Source: Variovorax sp. IB41
GTDB lineage: Bacteria > Pseudomonadota > Gammaproteobacteria > Burkholderiales > Burkholderiaceae_C
DNA length: 64,000 nucleotides
Assembly: GCF_016405905.1 (NCBI RefSeq)
Contig: NZ_JAEFCB010000022.1
Coordinates: 39,093 to 103,092, forward strand
Reading direction: 5' to 3'
The position numbers and the translations under genes were made by a program. Shown here piece by piece: positions 31,816 to 40,838 of the stretch; within the stretch, counting starts at the first letter, position 1; each line of letters opens with the position of its first letter. The notes under the pieces are model-generated. The model was not told the origin of the DNA and ran no database searches. It worked only from the letters and a program-made list of their open reading frames with translations.

Positions 31816-32612
31816 TGAGTGCGGTGCAGACATTGAAGCTCGATGCGCGCCAGCGCGCGATGCTCGACGAGATGGGCGTGAAGGTCTGGTGGCCGGTGCC
31901 CGAGGCGGCCGAAGTGGTCGAGGCCGCGCCCGGGGTGGATGACGCGGTCGAGGTGGCGCCGGAACCGGTCGCCGAGCGTCATGTGCCGCAAGCGCCGGTC
32001 GCCGCGCCGGCGCCTGTGGCGAGGCCCGCGGCGGCACCCGCACCGGTCGCGCGCCCGGCCGCGACGCCGACGCCCGCCACGCACGGCGCCGAAGTGCTCG
32101 TCGAAGCGCCCTGCCGCCTTTATGCCGATGCCGCCGAAGCCCCCACCTCCCCGCAAGGCGGCTGGCTCGTCGTCGCCGACATGCCCCCCGAGGCCGATGG
32201 CCGCCATGGCGAGCCTTTCTCGGGCGATGCCGGCCGCCTGCTCGACAACATGCTGCGGGCCCTCAAGCTGCACGACGGCAAGACGCCGGTTCACCTGATG
32301 CGCACGCACCGCGGCGTGGCCGCCGGCCAGCCCGGTAGTCCGCGCCAGATGGCCGAAGCCTTCGGGGAATACGCCGCCGCGCTCGCGCCCGGCGTCGTGC
32401 TGGCGATGGGCCCGCTGGCCGCGCAAAGCCTGATGCAGAGCGGCGATCCGCTGGGCAAGCTGCGCGGCCGCGCGGTGCCGCTGGCCTCGGCCGACGGCGT
32501 GCCGGTGGTGGCGACCTACCACCCGGCCTACCTGCTGCGAAACCCCGCCGACAAGGCGCGCGCCTGGGCCGATCTGTGCCTCGCGGCGGAGCAACAAACG
32601 CCGTCGGCGTAG
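31815..32612 (+). CDS. uracil-DNA-glycosylase-like protein lacking key family-4 residues
   Basis: 265 residues with a UDG-fold C-terminal half: GEPFSGDAGRLLDNMLRALK and VPVVATYHPAYLLRNPADKA match the family-4 UDG pattern. Two family features are missing: motif A GEAPG is replaced by ADMPPEAD, and the four cysteines of the 4Fe-4S cluster are absent (only two or so cysteines in all). The N-terminal half has a Pro/Ala/Val-rich linker (about 40-90). Such proteins after tsaB-rimI are often annotated as DNA polymerase-related. Catalytic activity is doubtful; a structural or DNA-binding role is possible. Confidence 0.75.
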   Translation: MSAVQTLKLDARQRAMLDEMGVKVWWPVPEAAEVVEAAPGVDDAVEVAPEPVAERHVPQAPVAAPAPVARPAAAPAPVARPAATPTPATHGAEVLVEAPCRLYADAAEAPTSPQGGWLVVADMPPEADGRHGEPFSGDAGRLLDNMLRALKLHDGKTPVHLMRTHRGVAAGQPGSPRQMAEAFGEYAAALAPGVVLAMGPLAAQSLMQSGDPLGKLRGRAVPLASADGVPVVATYHPAYLLRNPADKARAWADLCLAAEQQTPSA

Positions 32613-32645
32613 GACTGCCGAATGGGATCCTTAAAATCGGCCCCC

Positions 32646-33470
32646 ATGACTTTTCTCGACAAGCTGGCCGCCGCACAGCAAAAAAACGGTTCGTTGCTCT
32701 GCGTGGGGCTCGATCCCGAGCCGGCCAGGTTTCCCGGGGGATACAAGGGCGACGCCGCCAGCATCTACGACTTCTGCGCGCGCATCGTCGATGCGACGGC
32801 CGACCTGGTCATCGCGTTCAAGCCGCAGATCGCCTACTTCGCCGCGCACCGCGCCGAAGCCCAGCTCGAAAAGCTGATGGAGCACATGCGCCGCAACGCC
32901 CCCCACGTGCCCGTGATCCTGGACGCCAAGCGCGGCGACATCGGCTCGACCGCCGAGCAGTACGCCATCGAAGCCTTCGAGCGCTACGGCGCCGACGCGG
33001 TGACGCTCTCGCCCTTCATGGGCTTCGACTCGGTGGCCCCGTACCTCAAGCACGAAGGCAAGGGCGCCTTCCTGCTGTGCCGCACCAGCAACCCCGGCGG
33101 CGCCGACCTGCAGGGCCAGCGGCTGGCGGACATCGAGGGCCAGCCTTTCCTCTACGAGCACGTCGCCAAGCTGGCGCAGGGCCCGTGGAACCTCAACGGC
33201 CAGCTCGGCCTCGTGGTGGGCGCGACCTATCCGGCGGAAATCGAGCGGGTGCGCGCACTCGCGCCGACGGTGCCGCTGCTGATTCCGGGCGTCGGCGCCC
33301 AGGGCGGCGATGCGGTCGCCACCGTGCGCGCCGGCTGGCGGGCCGATGCGCCGATCATCGTGAACTCGTCGCGGGCGATCATCTACGCCTCGTCGGGCGA
33401 AGACTTCGCCGATGCGGCCAAGAATGCGGCCCGCACCACGCGAGACGCCCTGGAAGCCGCCAAGGCCTGA
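32646..33470 (+). CDS. pyrF: orotidine 5'-phosphate decarboxylase (type 2)
   Basis: Last step of UMP synthesis. 274 residues of the type-2 class: LLCVGLDPEPARFP, FKPQIAYFA, the catalytic DAKRGDIGSTAEQYA and phosphate-binding GVGAQGGDAVATV with SSRAIIYAS. ATG at 32646 (MTFLDKLAAAQQ). It ends five bases before the convergent HTH gene. Confidence 0.95.
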   Translation: MTFLDKLAAAQQKNGSLLCVGLDPEPARFPGGYKGDAASIYDFCARIVDATADLVIAFKPQIAYFAAHRAEAQLEKLMEHMRRNAPHVPVILDAKRGDIGSTAEQYAIEAFERYGADAVTLSPFMGFDSVAPYLKHEGKGAFLLCRTSNPGGADLQGQRLADIEGQPFLYEHVAKLAQGPWNLNGQLGLVVGATYPAEIERVRALAPTVPLLIPGVGAQGGDAVATVRAGWRADAPIIVNSSRAIIYASSGEDFADAAKNAARTTRDALEAAKA

Positions 33471-33474
33471 GCCG

Positions 33475-34209
33475 TCAGGCTCTGCGGAGCCGGGTGAAGA
33501 GCTCGAACTCCCAGTTGCGCATCCCCAGCAGCAGCGTGTAGCCCTCGCGGTCCTTGGCCGACAGCTTCTGGTCGGTCTGGTGCTGCTGCGCGAAGTCTTG
33601 CGCCACGCGCTGCAGGCGTTCCAGAAAGGCGGGCGCCAGCGAGCGGCTGATCGAGCCGTGCACCAGCAGCAGGCCCTCGGCCGGGCCGTCGAAGCCGCCG
33701 CGGTAGTAGTCCAGCACCACGTTCTCGCGGAAGAACTCCATCACCGGGCCGTGCGGCCGCCAGCGGAAGGTCTTGGCGAGCTTCAGGCGATACCGGTTGA
33801 GCGGGCGCAGCTCGATGATGCCGATGCGGTCCAGCTGCGCGAGGCAGCCGATGCACTCGGCCTCGCTGATGCGGTAGGCGGTCACGATCTGCTCCAGCGT
33901 CCACTGGCTCAGCACGCTGATGGCCACCAGGAGCAGCTTCTTGTCCTTGACCACCGCCTTTTCCTGCTCGTGCGTGAGCTCCTTGAGCAGCGGCTGGGCG
34001 TCGGCCACGCGGCGGGCGAGCTCGGCGAAATCGATCTTCAGGGCCCGGCAGATGGCGTCCACGCGCGACAGCGGCATGTCGCTCTTGGCCAGCATCCGCT
34101 TGACGCTGGATTCGGCCATGTCGAGCGACCGGGCCAGGTCGGCGTAGGTCATGCGGGCGCTTTTGAGTTCGTTCTTGAGGGCGAGTACGAGGTCGACGGT
34201 GGTGCTCAT
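33475..34209 (-). CDS. XRE-type HTH regulator with conserved C-terminal domain
   Basis: 244 residues. N-terminal HTH (MTYADLARSLDMAESSVKRMLAKSD), followed by a second helical region (SQWTLEQIVTAYRISEAECI, LAQLDRIGIIELRP) that looks like a winged-helix segment, and a C-terminal part ending in LLLGMRNWEFELFTRLRR. I do not recognise a characterised homologue. Length and two DNA-binding-like parts set it apart from short XRE repressors. Its 139-base upstream gap to the divergent ceramidase-like gene would hold both promoters. Confidence 0.75.
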   Translation of the reverse strand: MSTTVDLVLALKNELKSARMTYADLARSLDMAESSVKRMLAKSDMPLSRVDAICRALKIDFAELARRVADAQPLLKELTHEQEKAVVKDKKLLLVAISVLSQWTLEQIVTAYRISEAECIGCLAQLDRIGIIELRPLNRYRLKLAKTFRWRPHGPVMEFFRENVVLDYYRGGFDGPAEGLLLVHGSISRSLAPAFLERLQRVAQDFAQQHQTDQKLSAKDREGYTLLLGMRNWEFELFTRLRRA

Positions 34210-34348
34210 GAAGGGTGTGTGGCGCTGGGCGGGTATTAGAAAAAGATACCGTTGGGTGTGAAATAGTGCCTCGTATCGATTCTCGATGCCTGCAGAGCGA
34301 CTGGCAACTAAATTCCGCGGCTCGTTACCCACCCAACCGAGGTCCGCC

Positions 34349-35206
34349 ATGCTCCTGCCCACTTTCAGCCGCCGTGAACGCGCACTGTTCTTCACCTTCG
34401 CGCTGCTCACGCTCGTCGCCTTCTTCGGCCCGGCGCTGCCGGCCGCCGACGTGGCGTTCGCCGCGGTCTTTGCCGACGACCGGGGCTGGCATGGCCTGCC
34501 GAACGCGATGGACGTGCTGAGCAACCTGCCGTTCGTGGTGATCGGCTTCCTCGGGCTGTACCGCCTGAACCGCATCGACCGCTCGCACCAGGAAGCGCTG
34601 TCCGAATTTCCGCTCGCCCCGCCCGCCAGCGACCCGCCGGACAACACGCTGGACTGCGCCTGGCTCTTCTTCGCCGGCCTCATCGCCACCGCCGCCGGCT
34701 CGGCGTTCTATCACCTGATGCCCGACGCCCCCCGGCTCGCCGCGGACCGCGCCGGCATGGCGGTGGCCTTCGCGGGGCTGATCGGCATCGCGGTGTGCGA
34801 GCGGGTGAGCCAGCGCGCCGGCTGGCCGGCGGCGTGGTTCATCCTGACGGCGGGGCTGCTGGCGGCCGAGGTGGCGCAGGAAAGCGGCAACGTCATGCCC
34901 TGGGCGCTGGTGCAGTTCGGCGGCATGGCGCTGGTGCTCACCCTGGCGCTGGCCGTGCCGATGCGCGGCGCGGTCGGGCTCAAGCTGGGCTGGGTGATCT
35001 TTTTCTACGCGCTGGCCAAGGCCTTCGAGCTGGGCGACCGGCAGATCTACGAGGCGACGCATCACCTGGTCTCCGGCCACACGCTCAAGCACCTGACGGC
35101 GGCGCTGGCGGGCCTGCCGGTGCTGCTGGCGCTGCGCACGCTGGAGAAGGGCTGGGAAGCCAGGCTGCTGCGGCACAATCCCGACGCAGCCGCACTGACG
35201 GCCTGA
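34349..35206 (+). CDS. CREST-superfamily membrane hydrolase (alkaline-ceramidase-like)
   Basis: 285-residue, seven-helix-type membrane protein. The CREST metal-hydrolase signature is present: AMDVLSNLPFVVIG (D and SN), GSAFYHLMPDAPRLAADR (S, H and D), and HTLKHLTAALAG (H..KH) after ELGDRQIYE. Eukaryotic members include alkaline ceramidases and PAQR receptors; bacterial members are little studied, so substrate is unknown (amide-linked lipid is a guess). ATG 34349 follows GAGGT. The MFS-PlsC fusion gene begins 14 bases downstream, suggesting a lipid context. Confidence 0.82.
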   Translation: MLLPTFSRRERALFFTFALLTLVAFFGPALPAADVAFAAVFADDRGWHGLPNAMDVLSNLPFVVIGFLGLYRLNRIDRSHQEALSEFPLAPPASDPPDNTLDCAWLFFAGLIATAAGSAFYHLMPDAPRLAADRAGMAVAFAGLIGIAVCERVSQRAGWPAAWFILTAGLLAAEVAQESGNVMPWALVQFGGMALVLTLALAVPMRGAVGLKLGWVIFFYALAKAFELGDRQIYEATHHLVSGHTLKHLTAALAGLPVLLALRTLEKGWEARLLRHNPDAAALTA

Positions 35207-35220
35207 GGAGAATTCTTCGA

Positions 35221-37176
35221 ATGACAACCCCCGCCGCTGCCGCCACCCCCGTGGCGCCTCACGAAGCGAACGCCCACGCCAACCAGTTCGCCTTGCTCAA
35301 GCAGCGGCGCTTCGCGCCTTTCTTCTGGACGCAGTTCGCGGGCGCGGCGAACGACAACCTCTTCAAGTTCGCCTTCACCGTCATGGTGACCTACCAGCTG
35401 CAACTGAGCTGGATGCCGCCGGCCATGGCGGGCCTGGCGATCGGCGCGCTCTTCATCCTGCCCTTTTTGCTGTTCTCGGCCACGGCCGGCCAGCTCACCG
35501 ACAAGTTCGACAAGACGAAGATGATCCGCTTCGTCAAGAACCTGGAGATCGCGATCATGCTGATCGCGGCTTGGGGCTTCATCACCGCCAATGCGGTGGT
35601 GTTGCTGGGCTGCGTGTTCTTGATGGGGCTGCACTCCACGCTGTTCGGGCCGGTCAAGTTCGCCTACCTGCCGCAGGTGCTCGATTCGCGCGAGCTCACC
35701 GGCGGCAACGGCATGGTCGAGATGGGCACCTTCGTCGCGATTCTTCTGGGCCAGGTGGCGGGCGGTCTCCTGGTGGCGGTGCCGCAGATCGGCCACACGA
35801 GCGTGGCCGTGGCCTGCGTGCTGCTCGCGCTGGTCGGGCGCGGCGTGGCGCAGGCGATTCCGCAGGCGCCGGCCACCGACCCGGGGCTGGTCATCAACTG
35901 GAACCCCTTCAGCGAAACCTGGCGCAACCTGAAGCTCGCGCACGGCAACGTGGTGGTGTTCCGGTCGCTGCTGGGCATTTCGTGGATGTGGTTCTTCGGC
36001 GCGGTGTTCCTGAGCCAGTTCCCCAGCTTCGCCAAGGAAGTGCTGCACGGCGACGAGCAGGTGGCCTCGCTGCTGCTGGTGGTGTTCTCGATCGGCATCG
36101 GCGTCGGCTCGCTCCTGTGCGAGACGCTCAGCCGCCGGCAGGTGGAAATCGGCCTCGTGCCGCTGGGCGCGATCGGCATGAGCGTGTTCGCGATCGACCT
36201 GTACTTCGCCTCGCGCGCGTTGCCGCCGGTGGCCGAGATGGGCCTGGGCGCCTTCGTGCACCAGGCGGCGCACTGGCGCGTGATGGCCGACCTGGGGCTG
36301 CTCTCGCTCTTCGCGGGGCTCTACAGCGTGCCGATGTACGCGCTCATCCAGCTGCGCAGCCAGCCCACGCACCGGGCGCGGATCATCGCGGCGAACAACA
36401 TCCTCAATGCGCTCTTCATGATCGGCAGCTCGGTCATCGCGGGCGCGCTGCTGGGCGCGGGCTTCACGATTCCGCAGATCTTTCTTTTCACCGGCATCGC
36501 CAACGCGGTGGTGGCGTTCTACATCTTCATGCTCGTGCCCGAGTACCTGCTGCGCTTCGTGGCCTGGGTGCTGTCGCGCTTCGTCTACCGCTTCGAGATC
36601 AAGGGCGACGAGCACATTCCCACCGAGGGCGCGGCCGTGCTGGTGTGCAACCACGTGAGCTTCATCGACGCGGTGCTGCTGATGGCGGCGAGCCCGCGGC
36701 CCATCCGCTTCATCATGGACCATCGCATCTTCAAGGTGCCGGTGCTCGGCTGGCTGTTCAAGCTGGCCAAGGCGATTCCGATCGCGCCGCAGAAGGAAGA
36801 CCCCGCGGCCTACGAAGCGGCCTTCGCCAAGGCGCTGGCCGTGCTGCGCGAGGGCGATCTGCTCGCGATCTTCCCCGAGGGCGCGATCACCCGCGACGGC
36901 ACGCTGCAGCCCTTCAAGGGCGGCGTGATGAAGATCGTGGAGAGCGCGCGCGCCGAGGGCATCGAGCCGCCGGTGATCCCGATGGCGCTGACCAACCTCT
37001 GGGGCTCGTACTTCAGCCGCATCGAGCTGCGCGGCGGCCAGCAGGTCGCGATGGCCAAGCCCTTCCGCCGCGGCTTCTACAGCCGTGTGGGCCTGAACGT
37101 CGGCCAGGTCGTGCCGCCATCCGAAGTGCAGCCCGAGGCGCTGCAGCGGCGCGTGAACGGGTTGCTGGCGGCCTGA
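35221..37176 (+). CDS. MFS lysophospholipid transporter - PlsC acyltransferase fusion
   Basis: 651 residues in two parts. About 20-430 is an MFS permease of the LplT type (FFWTQFAGAANDNLFKFAF, GPVKFAYLPQ). About 455-640 is a PlsC-type glycerolipid acyltransferase with the HX4D motif NHVSFIDAV (H478, D483), FPEGAITRDGTLQPFKGG (F551 on) and VIPMAL. It equals Aas/LplT of E. coli in one chain but without the acyl-ACP synthetase domain. Likely role: flip lysophospholipid inward and re-acylate it. Preceded by GAGGAG. Confidence 0.9.
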   Translation: MTTPAAAATPVAPHEANAHANQFALLKQRRFAPFFWTQFAGAANDNLFKFAFTVMVTYQLQLSWMPPAMAGLAIGALFILPFLLFSATAGQLTDKFDKTKMIRFVKNLEIAIMLIAAWGFITANAVVLLGCVFLMGLHSTLFGPVKFAYLPQVLDSRELTGGNGMVEMGTFVAILLGQVAGGLLVAVPQIGHTSVAVACVLLALVGRGVAQAIPQAPATDPGLVINWNPFSETWRNLKLAHGNVVVFRSLLGISWMWFFGAVFLSQFPSFAKEVLHGDEQVASLLLVVFSIGIGVGSLLCETLSRRQVEIGLVPLGAIGMSVFAIDLYFASRALPPVAEMGLGAFVHQAAHWRVMADLGLLSLFAGLYSVPMYALIQLRSQPTHRARIIAANNILNALFMIGSSVIAGALLGAGFTIPQIFLFTGIANAVVAFYIFMLVPEYLLRFVAWVLSRFVYRFEIKGDEHIPTEGAAVLVCNHVSFIDAVLLMAASPRPIRFIMDHRIFKVPVLGWLFKLAKAIPIAPQKEDPAAYEAAFAKALAVLREGDLLAIFPEGAITRDGTLQPFKGGVMKIVESARAEGIEPPVIPMALTNLWGSYFSRIELRGGQQVAMAKPFRRGFYSRVGLNVGQVVPPSEVQPEALQRRVNGLLAA

Positions 37177-37293
37177 AAAGTATCCCTCGGAGATACCAGT
37201 AGCGGCTCAAACCGGAACTGGTCGAAGCATTCGAGTCCCGCGGTGCGGTGGCGAACCATCATTCGCCCACCTTCACAACGCCGCGAGGCACTC

Positions 37294-37797
37294 ATGCAAC
37301 CCTTCTCATCCACCACCGTTTCGATCCAGCGCGACACGCGGGCCTGGCAGTTCCAGGTCTGGGCTTCTTTCGCAGTCGCCGTCTTCCTCTGCGCCACCGG
37401 CTTGAGCTGGCTGCCGGGCGAGGCGCTGGACCGGGCGTTCATGGTGATGGGCTACGTGTTCTGCCTGAGCACCGCCTTCATGCTGGCCAAGTTCATCCGC
37501 GACAGCCAGCAGGCCGAAGCCAGCAGCAGCGCCGGCCGCGACGTGCCGATGTGGCGCCTCGTGGTCTGGGGCAGCTTCTTCACCGCCATGGGCCTCACGG
37601 GCTGGGGCCTCGTGCGCATGGAGATCAACGACGCCTACAAGGCCTTCCTGGGCGTGAGCTGGCTGTTCCTCATCAGCTCGGCCTTCACGCTGGCCAAGAC
37701 GCTGCGCGACCGCCACGAAGCCGACCTGATCGACGCCCGCCTGCAAGGCCGCCGCGCCGCTCGCCAGGAAGCCGCGGCTTCCGCCTCGGCCGAATGA
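37294..37797 (+). CDS. YiaA/YiaB-type inner-membrane protein
   Basis: 167 residues with two copies of the YiaAB two-helix unit: about 10-70 (AWQFQVWASFAVAVFLCATG) and about 85-145 (WRLVVWGSFFTAMGLTGWGL, LFLISSAFTLAKTLRDR). Function of the family is unknown. Charged C-terminal tail. ATG 37294 with GCGAGG upstream. Confidence 0.85.
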   Translation: MQPFSSTTVSIQRDTRAWQFQVWASFAVAVFLCATGLSWLPGEALDRAFMVMGYVFCLSTAFMLAKFIRDSQQAEASSSAGRDVPMWRLVVWGSFFTAMGLTGWGLVRMEINDAYKAFLGVSWLFLISSAFTLAKTLRDRHEADLIDARLQGRRAARQEAAASASAE

Positions 37798-37841
37798 GCG
37801 CCGCTGTTTTTCAACCCATCGTCAACCAACGAAAGAACGTC

Positions 37842-38300
37842 ATGAAAAAGTCGATTGCCACGCTTGCTCTCGCTGTCTGCACCGCGTTCGCGGGTATCGC
37901 GGCGCCACTTCATGCACAGGCCCAGAGCGAGGCTTCGGCCGCGCTTTCGCTGATGCCCGTCGCTTCGGTGATCGGCGCGGCGTCCGTTGTCGGCGCATCG
38001 GCCACGGCGGTGGTCGCGGTGCCCGCGGCCCTGTCGGTGGGCGGCTCGACGCTCGCGGTGGTCGCCGTCGAGGCGTCGGCCGATGGCACGGTCTATGTGC
38101 TGGAGCGCGCGTCGGACGGCGCACGCGCCAGCGTCAAGGTGATGGGGCGCGCGGCCAACGGCGCGGCCGCCTCGGTGGGCACAGCCGTCTTGGTCAGCGT
38201 GATCGGCAGCGGCATCGTGCTCTCTGCCGCGGGCGAGGTGCTGGCCTTCGTGCCGAACGCCATCGGGCGCGCGCTGTTGCACAACGAGAGGCTGTCGTGA
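37842..38300 (+). CDS. small exported Ala/Val-rich hypothetical protein
   Basis: 152 residues. Signal peptide MKKSIATLALAVCTAFAGIA to LHAQAQ, then a low-complexity Ala/Val/Ser/Gly sequence with two hydrophobic stretches (VASVIGAASVVGASATAVVA and VLVSVIGSGIVLSAAG). No known domain recognised. It overlaps the next gene (DUF2145) by four bases, GTGA, so the two products probably work together at the envelope. Confidence 0.75.
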   Translation: MKKSIATLALAVCTAFAGIAAPLHAQAQSEASAALSLMPVASVIGAASVVGASATAVVAVPAALSVGGSTLAVVAVEASADGTVYVLERASDGARASVKVMGRAANGAAASVGTAVLVSVIGSGIVLSAAGEVLAFVPNAIGRALLHNERLS

Positions 38301-39082
38301 AGCGCGCGCTCGCGGTGTGCCTGCTCGCGCTCGTGGCGCTGCAGGCGCAGGCCGGGCGCTCTTGCGAGCAGGTCAAGCCGAGCCCGGCGCTCATCGTCAA
38401 AGGCATGCAGCTGGCCGAGCGCACCTCGCAGCAGCTCGATGCGAGCGGCGCCCGCGTCGTGCTGCTGGCACGCGCCGGGCAGGACCTGAGCAAGTACGGC
38501 CTGCGCTACTCGCACCTGGGCATCGCCTACAAGACCGACGAAGGCCCGTGGCGCGTTGTGCACAAGCTCAACCAGTGCGGCACCGCGGTGGCCGCGGTCT
38601 ACCGGCAGGGGCTGGGCGAATTTTTCCTCGACGACCTGTGGCGCTACGAGGCCGCCTGGGTCGTGCCCACGCCGCAAGTGCAGGCGCAACTGCTGGCCGC
38701 GCTCGCCGAGTCGCCCTCGCGCATCGTGCGGCTGAACGTGGCGCCCTACAGCATCGTGAGCTACGCGTGGGGGCAGAAGTACCAGCAGTCGAACCAGTGG
38801 GCCATCGAGACGCTGGCCGCGGCCATGGAGCCCGCCACCATCCACAGCCGCGCGCAGGCGCAGGCGTGGATGCAGTTCAAGGGCTACGAGCCGACCACGC
38901 TCAAGCTCGGCCCGCTCACGCGGCTGGGCGGGCGTGTGGGCTCGGCCAACATCGCCTTCGACGACCATCCGAACGAGAAGCGGTTTTCGGACCGCATCGA
39001 GACTGTGACGGTCGATTCGGTCTTCGCGTGGATGCCGCGCGCGGGGCTGGGCGGGGCGCCGGTAGCGTTCAAGCTGCAATAA
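38297..39082 (+). CDS. DUF2145 exported protein
   Basis: 261 residues with signal peptide ending LQAQAG. Matches the DUF2145 pattern: CEQVKPSPALIVKGMQLAER, LDASGARVVLLARAGQDLSK, YGLRYSHLGIAYK, HKLNQCGT, and VSYAWGQKYQQSNQWAIETLA. The conserved His in YSHLG and the Cys pair suggest a fold related to papain-like/DUF830-type hydrolases, but that is inference. GTG start coupled to the preceding gene. Confidence 0.82.
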   Translation: MKRALAVCLLALVALQAQAGRSCEQVKPSPALIVKGMQLAERTSQQLDASGARVVLLARAGQDLSKYGLRYSHLGIAYKTDEGPWRVVHKLNQCGTAVAAVYRQGLGEFFLDDLWRYEAAWVVPTPQVQAQLLAALAESPSRIVRLNVAPYSIVSYAWGQKYQQSNQWAIETLAAAMEPATIHSRAQAQAWMQFKGYEPTTLKLGPLTRLGGRVGSANIAFDDHPNEKRFSDRIETVTVDSVFAWMPRAGLGGAPVAFKLQ

Positions 39083-39109
39083 GAAAAGAAACTCTGGAGA
39101 AGAAACGAA

Positions 39110-40174
39110 ATGAGCAAGTCATTGCGCCTGTCCGAAAAATGGTTCCGCCGCGGCCTCTGGCTCGTGGCGCTGGTGTTCGCGAGCTTCCTGATCGGCCTGG
39201 GCAGCACGGTCGTGGGCGACCTGCCGCAGGTCGAGCGCGTGCGCGGCATCGACGACTTCATCGACCTGCGCGCGGCCGAGCCGCTGCGGAACACCATCAA
39301 GGCCTCCGAAGCCACGGAGTTGCAGGCCGCGCGCGACCTCGACCAGATCCGCCTGCAGCTGGCCGCCGCGCAGCAGGGCAGCGCCAATGCGCGCGAGACC
39401 TTCGGCAACTGGATCGCCACCCGCCGCGCCACCGCGCAGCCCGACCAGGACACCGAGCTCATTGCGCGCACCAAGGCGCTCGATGCGTTCAAGCAGAAGG
39501 AGGACGCCGTCCAGCGCCAGGTCAACGCGCAGCAGAAGATCACGCTCGATGCGCGCCAGGCCGAGCAGCGCGCCCGCACGGCGCTCGCCGAGCTGGAGCG
39601 CGATGCGCAGGTGAAGCTCGATGCCGAATACCGCCGCATCGAGCTGCGCGTGTTCGCGTACCGCCTGGCGCTCACGCTGCCGCTGCTGGTGGTGGCCGGC
39701 TGGCTCTTCGCCAGGAAGCGCAAGAGCACCTACTGGCCGTTCGTCTGGGGCTTCATCTTCTTCGCGCTGTTCGCGTTCTTCGTGGAGCTGGTGCCGTACC
39801 TGCCGAGCTACGGCGGCTATGTGCGCTACGTGGTGGGCATCGTGCTCACGGTGCTGGTGGGGCGCTATGCCATCGTCGCGCTCAACGCGTACCTGGTGCG
39901 CCAGAAGCTCGCCGAGCAGCAGCCCGACCAGGTGCGCCGCGAAGAGCTGAGCTACGACGTCGCGCTCGCACGGCTGGGCAAGGGCGTGTGCCCCGGCTGC
40001 GAGCGGCCGGTGGACCTGAAGAACGGCGAGATCGATTTCTGCCCGCACTGCGGCATCGGCCTGTTCGACCACTGCGGTGTGTGCGAGGCGCGCAAGAGCG
40101 CGTTCTCCAAGTTCTGCCACGCGTGCGGCACCTCGGCCCATGCGGGGCCCGGTGGCGACACAGCGCCGGCCTGA
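39110..40174 (+). CDS. membrane protein with coiled coil and C-terminal double zinc ribbon
   Basis: 354 residues. One N-terminal membrane helix (LWLVALVFASFLIGLGSTVV), a long coiled-coil region about 50-180 rich in Gln/Ala/Glu/Arg, three to four helices about 180-265, and a C-terminal double zinc ribbon (CPGC from C294, CPHC, CGVC, CHACG). No family name recognised. Last of the exported/DUF2145 group, 27 bases after it; the combination hints at an envelope stress or signalling complex. Confidence 0.75.
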   Translation: MSKSLRLSEKWFRRGLWLVALVFASFLIGLGSTVVGDLPQVERVRGIDDFIDLRAAEPLRNTIKASEATELQAARDLDQIRLQLAAAQQGSANARETFGNWIATRRATAQPDQDTELIARTKALDAFKQKEDAVQRQVNAQQKITLDARQAEQRARTALAELERDAQVKLDAEYRRIELRVFAYRLALTLPLLVVAGWLFARKRKSTYWPFVWGFIFFALFAFFVELVPYLPSYGGYVRYVVGIVLTVLVGRYAIVALNAYLVRQKLAEQQPDQVRREELSYDVALARLGKGVCPGCERPVDLKNGEIDFCPHCGIGLFDHCGVCEARKSAFSKFCHACGTSAHAGPGGDTAPA

Positions 40175-40358
40175 GGGCCGCGCGGAGGCGCTGCATCTTT
40201 CCATTGCAAGCGGGTATTCCGCACGCTGCGTGGCCGATTTTGGCGAAGCTGTCGCCGCAAGGTGTTAGAACCTTGGCCTGCGCTGCATTTCGCACGCAGC
40301 CGGCGTTCACTTTCATGCGTCGCCCGGCCTCTACCACGCACGACGAGGACCTCCTACC

Positions 40359-40736
40359 ATGAGCTTTTTCGGCAAGATTTTTTCCAAGATTTTTCCGTCG
40401 GCCAACGCCGCTGAAGTCGTCGCCGCACCGCCGGCGGCTGCATCGGGCGCACCGGCCGCTGCGGCACCACCGCCCTCGATCCCGCTGGGCGACGTGCCCG
40501 CCATCCTGGACGCGATGCCTGGTGCCGCCGGCCTGAACTGGCGCACCTCGATCGTCGACCTGCTCAAGTTGCTGGGCCTGGACAGCAGCCTTGCCGCGCG
40601 CAAGGAACTGGCCAGCGAAATTCTCTACAGCGACGGCGAGCCGGGTTCGGCCGAATGGAACATCGGCCTGCACAAGCAGGTGATGAGCCGCATCGCAGCC
40701 AATGGCGGCACGCTGCCGGCCGAACTGCGCGACTGA
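40359..40736 (+). CDS. DUF3597-domain protein
   Basis: 125 residues: amphipathic start MSFFGKIFSKIFPS, Pro/Ala linker, then the DUF3597 core GLNWRTSIVDLLKLLGLDSS, ARKELASEILYSDG, NIGLHKQVMSRIAANGG. Function of the family is unknown. The gene stands alone between two gaps and ends in a strong terminator. Confidence 0.85.
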   Translation: MSFFGKIFSKIFPSANAAEVVAAPPAAASGAPAAAAPPPSIPLGDVPAILDAMPGAAGLNWRTSIVDLLKLLGLDSSLAARKELASEILYSDGEPGSAEWNIGLHKQVMSRIAANGGTLPAELRD

Positions 40737-40754
40737 TCTTCGCGATCGGTCAAC

Positions 40755-40780
40755 AAAAGCCCGGCAATGCCGGGCTTTTT
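40755..40780. terminator. rho-independent terminator after DUF3597 gene
   Basis: AGCCCGGC (40758-40765), AAT loop, GCCGGGCT (40769-40776) and five T residues counting the last stem base. Preceded by AAAA on the other side, so it can also serve the minus-strand EamA operon. Confidence 0.9.
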
Positions 40781-40838
40781 CTATGGGGGGAGCGCTGGAT
40801 TGGCATGGCTGGCGCGAACGTCGTCGCTCGGAGGCGAC

